Positions 10,891 through 20,168 of a DNA stretch of 35,963 nt are shown here, piece by piece. This stretch comes from Monosporascus cannonballus (Eukaryota > Ascomycota > Sordariomycetes > Xylariales). The translations under genes were made by a program, and so were the position numbers. The stretch is taken from positions 5,164 to 41,126 of the forward strand of contig QJNS01000413.1 in the NCBI GenBank assembly GCA_004154925.1. Reading direction: 5' to 3'. The stretch's first letter is position 1; each line of letters begins with the position of its first letter. The notes below the pieces were generated by a model. That model saw only the letters and a list, made by a program, of their open reading frames with translations. It ran no database searches and had not been told where the DNA came from.

Positions 10891-11097
10891 TATCGGCAAT
10901 TAGGTACTTTAGATACTTACAGCTGGCGTTTTAAAGTACTGCTTTACTGCCTGGAATAGCGTTTATCTAGAGATTACCGTTTGTACAAATAAAACGTGTA
11001 TATAAGGGCGGTACGCCCCAGATTTCTTTAGTCTTTCCTAATATAGATTATCAAGCTATTACTAGTTTCCTGCATTTGATCACTGTAACTGCTGACA
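10891..11097 (+). repeat. 3' LTR of the copia element
   Basis: 207 bp. It starts TATCGGCA (TGTC in the 5' copy) and ends TGCTGACA. The region just upstream (10881-10890) is purine-rich and may be the decayed polypurine tract. Confidence 0.92.
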
Positions 11098-11102
11098 ATA
11101 TT
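11098..11102. repeat. Copia target-site duplication, right
   Basis: ATATT, identical to 3460-3464. Confidence 0.85.
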
Positions 11103-11225
11103 AATATATATTTTATTGTTATTATTTGATATTATAAATATATTTTTAGTTTCGCCCTATGTTGCTATAACTTAATTAAAATATTGTTATTTTTTCCGGT
11201 TATTAAAAATTAATAAAATATTAGA

Positions 11226-14200
11226 ATAATTATAAAATAATATTTGTTAATAAATATTAATTTCTTATTTAATAATTATACTTTATACTCTTGATAGTTC
11301 GGAAATTATATATAGATTTAAATATTTCTAATTATTTAATTTGCGTTTAATTTATTACCTTAAGTTATAACAAATTTTTTTAATATTATTTTATTTTGCC
11401 GAAATAATAGCTTTTCGTATTCGAATCTTTTTAATATGCAAATTTTAAAATAATAATTTGTCAGATTTCCGATATTTAAATAAAAAAGATATCGTAAAAT
11501 TAAAAATTAAAAATTCTAAATTTAATTACTTTAAACTTATTTCAAAAGTTAAGTAATAATAATTAAGAATAATGTATTATAAGAGGATAAAGTAATAAGA
11601 TTTAATTAAATTAAAAAATAAAAAAACTAAATAATTAATAAAAGAATTTTTAAAAAATATAAAATTTTAATTAAATAAAACTTTATATAAAATATACATA
11701 ATTTAAAAGTTCTTCGATAAAGAATATTATGCCTATGAAATTTAAAATAAGATTTGCTTAATTAAAATTTATTAAATATCTTTTTAACCCTTTTTAAATA
11801 AATATTTAACATAAATAAAAAAAAGTTAATTAAAATGATTTAAAAAATATATATTATTTTTTTGATTTTTCTTAAAACCTTAATAACTGGTTTGGGAATT
11901 AATATATTTTAATAAAAATATATTTTTCGAATAATATAAATATTATTATTTTAAAATAAAAAAACATAAAATTATTTATAAATTTTTTTAATACTTTTAA
12001 AGCAAACGCCTTTATTTAATTAAATTAAAATAATATTTGTCCGAAAATTAAACGGATATGTTTCTAGTACTTCCGAATTTCGCCAAATATATTTATTAAA
12101 AAATATTAGTAATACAATAATTATAAAATAATCAGGGTTATATATTTATTATTAGGTTTCCGTTTATAACGCCGAACGTTACGCGTAAATAGTTTTAATT
12201 AAAGTTTTATCGACTTACTTAACGTTTTTTTAACGGATTTAAAAATAAAATAATTAATAATACTAATTTATTTTATGTTATACATTAAATAGGTATATAT
12301 TTATTAAATTTAGATAATAAAGGAAAATCAAAAATAAAATTATTGAAATTGTAGTTAAATTCGTTTTAAACATTATCAGTTCGTAAAGGATTTAAAATAT
12401 CATTTAAAACGGGTAACTTTCTAATTATATTATTTCGATAATCTTAAATTCGAATTAAAATAAATAAAACAAATAATTCCATTATAAAAGTTTAATAAAA
12501 AGTAAATGATATTCGAAAATGTTAATATGTAATTTTAAAACCTTATATAACTAGTTATTAATATAATTTCGATTTCTTTTTATTTTCGTCAATTATCCGA
12601 TTATTGCAAAAAGAAATTTTATTATAGTTTTAATCGAATTTATTGTAATACCGCAATAATATTGCATATTTTCGAAAATTGTAATTTTGACGATAATGAT
12701 TTCGATAATAATAAATCGTTATAAAATACCCTTTTATAAAATAATAACTTTAATTAAAATAATAATTTAAACAATTTTGTTATTAATAGCCAAAATAATA
12801 ACGAAATATTTAGCGAAAATTATTTAATAAAAGTCGACGGTGAAAATTATTAAAATGAAAAATTGATTAAAATAAATTCGAATTAAAAATAAAATATTCG
12901 AAAACCAAATTCGGAACTTAGTTATTACTAATTTAACTAATAATTACCGAATAAAGAATAATTTAACTTATCGAGTTTACCCAGCTAAAAAAAACCGTTT
13001 TATTACGCTAAACTATTTAAGCCGATTTTAATTCCAAATATAACGAAAAGTCGATTTTATCATTATTAACCGGAAATATTACGAATATCAGAAGCATTAA
13101 TATAAGGATTAAATAATTTAATTTTAACGGTAATTATAATTTTAAAAAAACGTTAATAACAAAAATATCGAAAACGTATTAAACGAAATTGTCGACATAT
13201 TTAATAAAATAAATCGTAATTCGAAATATTAGAAAAATTATATATAAATTTGTTAACGGATAATTAAATAACTTAAGATTAAATATCGGCGATATAGATA
13301 TTATTTTACATATTGTATTTTTCACCAAAAAAACGGAATAAGTTTTATAAAAAAGTATTTACAGAATAATATATATTATAAAAAAGTAAATTAAACGGAT
13401 TTAATTATTAATAATAAAGCTTTTAATATAATTATGCTATATATATGGTTTAAAATAATCCTGAAATAATTATTATATAATTTTTTATTAATAAAGTTTT
13501 ATAAAACTGTTTTTATTTTTACATTTTGTCTTTTTTTTAAATTTTTTTTTAAATAATTTTTATATATTATAATTAAAACCCAATATTATTTAAAATCTTT
13601 AATTTTAATTAAATCCTTTTAATTTATTATTTCTTATTTTCATTTTATTTATTAAGAGATTTCTAAATAAATATTTCCGAGTTATAATATTATTTTACAG
13701 TAACGATTTTAAACTATTAATAATAAAAACATATATAAAACATATACGGATATACATTAACGTAATTATTAAATATAGACTTAAAAATATCTCTTTAAAA
13801 TTTTATATATTAATTAATTATAATATTTAAATTATATTATATTTAGTATTTTTTTTAAACATTTATTTATTAAATTAATCGAAATTAAAAAGGGTATTAT
13901 TTTTTAATTAATATTTAATTTATAACATTAAATGAAATAAATTTAATAATAGTAAGTTATTACATTAATTAAAAAACTAGAAATAACTGACTGATTTCGC
14001 GTTTTTATTGCAAATAATAACCCTTGTATTAAATAAATAATTATGCAAAAATAGTTTTATCGAAAGTTGGGCGATAAATTCCAATAAGTAAACGAAATTC
14101 GGTATTATGTATATACGTTATATAATTTACAAAAAGCATTTAATAACTTTTTTAAGGCTTATAGCATAAGATTATTAAATAAATTTAAAAGACTTTAAGC

Positions 14201-16399
14201 AAATAAAATAAAAATTTTAAAAATTTGCCAAACTAAGACCAAAACCTTATTAACCCGAAAAAGAAATATATAATTATATTAGTACGTATTTTTTAAAATA
14301 ATTATAAAATAATTATTTAATTTTTATAATTATACGCATTTATTATCTGGATTTATTTCGGCTCCGTTAAAAAAACCTTTTTATAAATTTAACAAAATAT
14401 AATCATAAGTAAAATTTTAGATTATAAGAATATATTTTAAATAATTTGAAATTTTTATGGCCGTTAAAATTCGGTAATTTTTTTTTATTACGTATTATAA
14501 AAATAGACCCCGTAATTCAAAGTTTTATACGCGAATATTTATTATTTAAAAAACGGGTTATATATTACTTTTTAACGGTATCAAATTTATTTATTATTTG
14601 GTTAGTATTTTTAAATACTTTATCTAAATAACGAGTAATTTCGATTTTTTTCGGAAAAACTATATTTCCTATATAGTGGGCGGGTATAAAATTATGTTTA
14701 AGTATTTACGTAAATACGAAGAATATATCGTTAAGGCTTTTTAAAAATATTTTCCGAATAAAAAACCAAAAAATAAAAAAATGAAAAATAGAAAAAAACT
14801 AATCTTTTCTAAATTTAGTAATTAATTATCAATATAGTTATAACTATTACGAAAACAAATCAAATTAACAATTTTCAATACTTTAAAATATATTAATAAG
14901 TTATTTATTTATAATCGCCTATTAATTTATTTTTCCGTCTTAATTTACTTACTATTAAGCAATACGGCTATTAAATTCCGTAATTATTTTAACGATTAAT
15001 AAAAGTATTTTTAATTGGAATTATTTAATAATATATTTTACGGGAAAACCGTTAAATGTTTTAAATAAACTTAAAAAAAATATTACAAAAAATATAATAA
15101 ACGGAATACATAATTTATTATACGTATTTTTATTTCGAATTACGGAAATTTTACAGAAATGTTTTTATTAAATTTAAATTTTGAAGAAGAATTCGGTATA
15201 TTATATTAGCAATAATTCCTAAAAGGATAATATTAACGATTATTTTTAATATAAACGTAAATAATTTAATTAATAATTTAAAAATTATATTTTAATTATA
15301 TTATTTAGATATGCGTCTAAACGAAATTATTTTAATATTATAATAACGGATTAATAGTATATTTCCCGGGTTTGCTTATTTTATACGTAATCTATTATAT
15401 ATTTAATATTTTTTCGTATTAATAAAAGATATTTAAAGTTTTATTTAATTAAAGTATTTTTAAATCATTAATTAATATTACCGTAATAATTTAAATTCAT
15501 TTTGATTATATTATTTTATATCTGAATTAAAACACTTAATTTAAATAAAAATATTATATACAATAATAACAACACCGTTTATGCGCGAAAACGATTCGAA
15601 AAATATACGGAAAAATGCAGAAAATATTTTAAATTCTGCTTACCGAAAACTGAAAAAAGTTGCCGAATGAATATAACTTATTATTAAATAAATTTTACAA
15701 GATATTAAATAACGATTTAAAAAATCCAAATAAAATGGAAAATAATAAAAATAAAAATTACGTATTTTAGAAATTTTTATATATTAATTAGATTATTAAG
15801 ATAAATAAATTTTAATATAAAGAAGTTATATTTAAAGATTAATTTCGAAAAAAAAGAAAAAGCTTAATTAATATTAAAAATAAGGGCGTTATTAAAAAAT
15901 AAGCGAACAAAATTTCGAAAATTTAAATTTTAACGTTTATTTACAACTAGTTATTTTCTCGGAATAACTTAGATTTATCGTTATAATTATAATAAATTGA
16001 TTTCGTAAATATTAGGTTAAGGCGATAAATAATATAATTAACATATTTGCAATTTTTAAAGGCGGATTAAATTTAATATAAAGTTATTTTTTCTTTTTTT
16101 ATTTATTATTTGGTATTATTATATAATATATTTATTTTTATTAGAAAAAATATTATTATATATATTATTTTTATTATAACAAAATAGAATTTTGTAAAGT
16201 AAAATATTTAGGTAAATTATAAAAAGTTTTTTTAATTACTTTATATTATTTTTTTATATTTTATTTTTTCAAAAAATCGCTTATATTTATATTTAATTTG
16301 AAATTCGCGGAATATTTATTTATTATTATACCGTTATTATAATTAACAACTTTATGCTATTATAATAATAAAATTTTATTAAAATAATTATAAAATAAT
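11226..16399 (+). repeat. Dispersed 16-mer ATAATTATAAAATAAT, four copies
   Basis: Identical copies at 11226-11241, 12117-12132, 14298-14313 and 16384-16399, all in the same orientation. Those at 11226 and 16384 share further downstream similarity (ATTTGYTAATAA). They may be a decayed internal repeat of the outer element. Confidence 0.5.
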
Positions 16400-17055
16400 T
16401 ATTTGCTAATAATTTAAGAATTATAATAATAGCTAAAATAACGTATATTAAACAAACGGTTTGTTAGTTAATTCTGGTATCAAAAAAATTACTTGGCATT
16501 TAAAATTTTTTTCTTACGCTGTAAAATAACCCCCGGCTAAGAAAATAATGCTTAAGAGCCCGGTTCCTTTTAAAAGGTAAAAAAATACGTTTTATTTGGC
16601 AGTAAATATTTTTTTAAAAAAAATATAATTTTGAAATAATATTAATATATACAGCCGCCGTTTTGCGTAAAATTTAACGATATTAAATAAATATTAAGTT
16701 ATGATTTAAAAAGTCGTTTTTTTAACGTTTAATAAGGGAAATTCCGTAATAATTTAAAATTTAATAGCGATTTTAAATTTTTACTATAAGCGTTATAAAA
16801 AAACGATAAAAACTGTATTAATTAAATTATTTCAAAATAAATAATATATAATATAATTTTGAAATAATTTATATATTATTTATGTCAAACGAATTTTTAT
16901 TTAATTAAAAATATATATAATTAATTAAAATTATTTTAAATTATTATTAAAATTTAGCAGAACCGTAAATAAAAAATGTGGCTTTCGATAAAAAACTTAA
17001 CGTTTTATTGGGTAAAGCTTATAATTAAAGTTTTAAACGTATTAAAAAAACGTAT

Positions 17056-17150
17056 AAAATAATAATACGCAAAATAATAACGCGTAAATTAATAACGCAC
17101 AAAATAATAAAAATTCGGATAATATATAAAATAATAATAATAATAAAAAT
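17056..17150 (+). repeat. AAT-rich short-period repeats
   Basis: Irregular repeats of AAAATAATAACGC and (AAT)n. In one plus-strand frame they would encode an Asn/Gln-rich tract if TAA codons were originally CAA, so they may be the end of a degraded coding region (weak). Confidence 0.5.
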
Positions 17151-17481
17151 TTAAGCGAAATTTAAGTTCGGTTTAAAGAAAAATTGGCGTTATTTGATTT
17201 TATATTACTTAAAAACTTTTATGTAATTTAACTGTAAATTTTTTAATAATATTATTATTATTGGATTATTTCAAATTATTTTAAATTATTAAAACGATTT
17301 GCTTTATATACAAATTTTTTACTCACTGGATACTCGTAGGTCCTTGGCAAGACCCAATGAGTATTTAATGGGTCCTTGGCAAATCCGATGGGTACCCGCG
17401 GGTGCCTACCAAATCAGATGAGTAGTGGATGGGTACCTATCAGGACCCATGGGGCTTCGTGGGTCACCCACGGGTACCCAT

Positions 17482-17493
17482 TCCCTCACCCTA
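17482..17493 (-). repeat. Right terminal inverted repeat of the outer element
   Basis: TCCCTCACCCTA. The terminal 32 bp read inward (AGGGTGAGGGAATGGGTACC...) match the left end of the 130-bp element at 22524 with one mismatch. Confidence 0.85.
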
Positions 17494-17501
17494 ATCTTAT
17501 G
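17494..17501. repeat. 8-bp target-site duplication, right copy
   Basis: ATCTTATG, identical to 1577-1584. Confidence 0.85.
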
Positions 17502-18417
17502 ACAGGCGGGGCACTCTGAATCGCATTCAAAGAATACGAATGGTATCTGTCAGATATAAGGGACATCAGTTGTGTGTGTATTGATGACTAGTTGCAGGTG
17601 CTCTAGAACGCGCACTGCACTTTAAGGTGATCTAGTCCCGGAACATATATGTTCCGATCAGAGGGAATCTTCCGTATATGGGGTGCTAGAGCACCCCCTG
17701 CTAGCCGACAGTATCTCTAGATATAAATAACGAGGCCGCGTTCCCAGCTCTGTAGTGATAAGAAGAGGCCCAAGTATAGTAGACAGTTCGGGTGGTGCGG
17801 TGGGAAAGTCACTTGAAGCCTTACCGGCTCATAAGCCAGGAAACGGGGACAGCAAAAAAGGAAAAAAGGGGAGAGGAAATGATATGCAATCCAATCAAAA
17901 ATCATCAACCCTGACCCACCCGTAACCTCAAAGTATGTAGTACCCCGCTATCCGGAGCTGTGGGCTGCCCCGCCTTGGCATTCCCTGTCCCCACCACATT
18001 TGGCGGCTCTTTCCCATACAAACAAATGGGTTGGGTTTCCACTATTGCGTATGTATCCATCATCCTTGCAACCCCCCCTCCCACCCCCCCGAACTTCCAC
18101 CGATTTCTATACGACCTCAACCTCCCGAGACCCATAAGACAACCCGATTACCGAGTCGATTGCAGAACACCCCTTCACCCGCAAAAATTCCAGAACCATA
18201 ATTCGCATCTTGCGAGATCTCTACACGTCCTATATTACCGAACCCGGAAGGCACACATCCCGAACGAAAGAAGCAGAGCTCCTGTAAATCCGTCAAAACG
18301 GCGTCCTCCGACCAAAACCCCGCCGGCGGCGCTGAGCCGCCCAAGTCGCCCAACCAGACCTCAACCTCGACGTCACCCCCCGCGCCGGCCACGCCGCGCA
18401 AGAGCCCTACGGCCGCC
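17502..18417. other. Region upstream of SNX3
   Basis: Normal GC content returns here. It probably holds the SNX3 promoter and 5' UTR. The frame of the SNX3 start codon stays open from 18202 to 18417 (72 codons, Pro/Ser/Thr/Ala-rich near the ATG) but contains no ATG. A long open frame beginning at 17960 is low-complexity and judged spurious. Confidence 0.5.
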
Positions 18418-19073
18418 ATGCAGCGACCCATCATGCAGTCCATGCCGGACACGCGTCAGCAGTCCTTCGACGAGATCTACGGGCCGCCCGAGAACTTCCT
18501 GGAGATCGAGGTGTGTCCGTCTATCCACATTCCTACCTCCTTACCTACCTACGCCCTCTCTCCGTCCGCATCAAGCAAGGCGGGCCATTCCATAGGGGCT
18601 GAGGCTGACCCGCACAAAAAACAAAATCAGGTCCGCAACCCGCGCACGCACGGCACCTCGCGCAACATGTACACGGACTACGAGATCGTGTGCCGGACCA
18701 ACATCCCCGCGTTCAAGCTGCGCCAGAGCAGCGTGCGCCGGCGGTACAGCGACTTCGAGTACTTCCGCGACATCCTCGAACGTGAGAGCGCACGCGTCAC
18801 CATCCCGCCGCTCCCCGGCAAGGTCTTCACCAACCGCTTCTCCGACGACGTCATCGAGGGCCGCCGCGCCGGGCTCGAGAAGTTCCTGCGCATTGTCGTT
18901 GGGCACCCGCTGCTGCAGACCGGCAGTAAAGTCTTGGCCGCCTTCGTCCAGGGTGAGTCGTTTTGATTGGCAGTTCGGCCGTCATGGGAAAGGCGGTCGG
19001 TGTGAGGGGTGTCACGTGGGGCTAACAGCAGGTCATCTTTACAGATCCGAACTGGGACCGCAACGCCTGGTGA
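18418..19073 (+). CDS. snx3: Sorting nexin-3 (SNX3/Grd19), PX-domain protein
   Basis: Exons 18418-18510, 18631-18952 and 19045-19073 give 147 residues. SNX3/Grd19 binds phosphatidylinositol 3-phosphate on endosomes and works with retromer to return membrane proteins to the Golgi. The protein is almost only a PX domain: start [22 protein letters not shown]3P-binding basic motif [10 protein letters not shown] (67-76), Pro-rich loop IPPLPGK (89-95), RRAGLEKFL (109-117), and the conserved end [12 protein letters not shown]. Length fits the family (yeast and human about 162). Intron 1 (120 bp, GTGTGT...ATCAG) is a multiple of three without stops, so it could be mistaken for coding; its removal restores the conserved join [11 protein letters not shown]. 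Intron 2 (GTGAGT...TACAG, branch GCTAAC) leads to a nine-codon last exon. The ATG has a good context (GCCGCCATG), but an upstream extension is possible. Confidence 0.95.
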
Positions 19074-20168
19074 CTGCGCCTGTTCGAACCCTGGGTCCAC
19101 GCATCGAAGGCCGGCCGCAGACCGAGAAAGCTCCGCAAGCGCCCGCCGAAGCCGGTAGCCGAGGCGCGAGTTCTAAGGACGGACCCCAAGTGCAGCTGGG
19201 AGACGGACAGGACCCTGTTCTGATCTGTGGTACCGGGAATGGGGGATTTGGTTTTCTCGAGGGTATGAAATATTGGGGTGGCTGCGTACTTCCGCATTTG
19301 CATCTGCACGACTTGTTCCTCTGTTTACGAATGGTGGTGTGTTACGGCTATCTAAATACCCTTGCATGCGCCTTCATGTCAATCAATGCCTTACTTGCTA
19401 GGCAGGCGTCGGCGCAATCATTCCTTCACAAAACGAAGCATCTATACTTTCAGAGCCTGTTGTTTCACTTTTAATGTATGATGCTGGTTGATATCCTTAC
19501 GAATGAACATGGTACTCAAAAATGCTCGTTTCCCTTTCCGTTACCGTGAGATCTGCTCCTTCGGGCTGGCTATGAGGGCTCACTTATACGGATGAAAACC
19601 CACCACCCTCTTAACCCTTACGTTGTAGGGCATTTGAGCTATAGAATAGAGATTTTGCTAGTCATCCGCGCAATTTCCTGGCATGCGAAATGCGGGATAA
19701 GCCAGATCCGGCATTAGTCGAGTTCCTTGACAGCGCCCGCTGCTTTCAGCGGAACGAGGACGCACCAAACAAAGGAGACAATTCGCTTATGCGGCGGGAT
19801 GTCGAAACGAAACGGGAACTGAAGTGGATCAGGTTCCCAAGGTCTTTGTCTCGCATTGTCATATGGGTGGAAAGTGTTAATAGCCTAGGCCCACGAGGTC
19901 ACGGCAGGGTTGAGGGAGGGGAAGGGGGGGGGGTTCCAATGCACCCCCGGTTAGAAGCCGTACTCGATTGAACTCGTTCATCATCACCATCACTGGATCG
20001 CGCTGCATGCTCACACCGACGGGGCATATCGTTACGAAACCAACACGCCCCCCCTCGCAACCGAAAACCGCAAAGGAGTCCGTGTAATCTATATATCTAC
20101 CTAGCGCCCTCATTCCGGATCGCCGGACGACCTAACCGCCACCACCATCACCCATCGCCATCATCGCC
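19074..20168. other. Intergenic region between SNX3 and the next gene
   Basis: The 3' flank of SNX3 and the 5' flank of the following gene. Short open frames on both strands have no recognisable character. A G-rich run (GGGGAAGGGGGGGGGG) lies at about 19919-19934. Confidence 0.6.

Larger units (their letters stand above)
3465..11097 (+). mobile_element. Ty1/copia LTR retrotransposon, RIP-inactivated, interrupted by a nested element
   Basis: Two gap-free 207-bp LTRs (3465-3671 and 10891-11097) bound the element, with a 5-bp duplication ATATT outside. Domains appear on the plus strand in copia order: gag zinc knuckle (5368-5409), GAG-pre-integrase WxRRL motif (6389-6412), reverse transcriptase N-terminal part (about 7660-7932), RT catalytic YVDx (9799-9810), RNase H SFADS...TGYVF (10343-10390). 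Integrase before RT identifies copia rather than gypsy. The element is 7,633 bp, or about 6.1 kb without the nested 1.5-kb insertion and its duplicated pentamer, a normal copia length. The coding region is full of TAA/TAG stops expected from C-to-T changes at Gln codons, so the copy is dead. Confidence 0.93.
11103..17330. other. RIP-degraded right arm of the outer element, no readable gene
   Basis: About 6.2 kb of extremely AT-rich sequence. The longest untouched ATG frame is 61 codons (14446-14631) and resembles no known protein. Between roughly 12,050 and 13,470 several plus-strand frames look protein-like if TAA/TAG are read as mutated Gln codons. Because two overlapping frames look equally good, I do not call a gene. 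A transposase gene and any cargo would be expected here or in the left arm. A 16-mer occurs four times (listed separately). Confidence 0.6.
1585..17493. mobile_element. Outer hAT-like DNA transposon, nested and RIP-degraded
   Basis: The element spans 15,909 bp. It has perfect 12-bp terminal inverted repeats (TAGGGTGAGGGA at 1585-1596, reverse complement at 17482-17493) and is flanked on both sides by ATCTTATG. TIRs starting YAGGG and an 8-bp duplication fit the hAT superfamily; other families with 8-9 bp duplications (Merlin, Mutator-like) fit less well. Removing the copia insertion and its duplicated ATATT leaves about 8.27 kb, larger than usual fungal hATs. It may therefore carry extra genes or further unrecognised insertions. 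Interior sequence is extremely AT-rich, with CpA/TpG depleted and CpG retained, as RIP produces. The outermost 100-150 bp on each side keep normal GC content. No transposase could be read. A 130-bp relative lies at 22523-22652. Confidence 0.75.

Noticed and set aside
14446..14631. 61-codon frame in the RIPed arm
   Set aside because: Isolated, no start context or homology, and surrounded by stops; chance opening.
1760..17330. AT-rich block as a possible centromere or mitochondrial insert
   Set aside because: Explained by nested transposons with LTRs, inverted repeats and RIP signature.
17960..18595. 211-codon plus-strand open frame
   Set aside because: Low-complexity Pro/Arg-rich, runs across the real SNX3 exon 1 and intron in another frame; a shadow.
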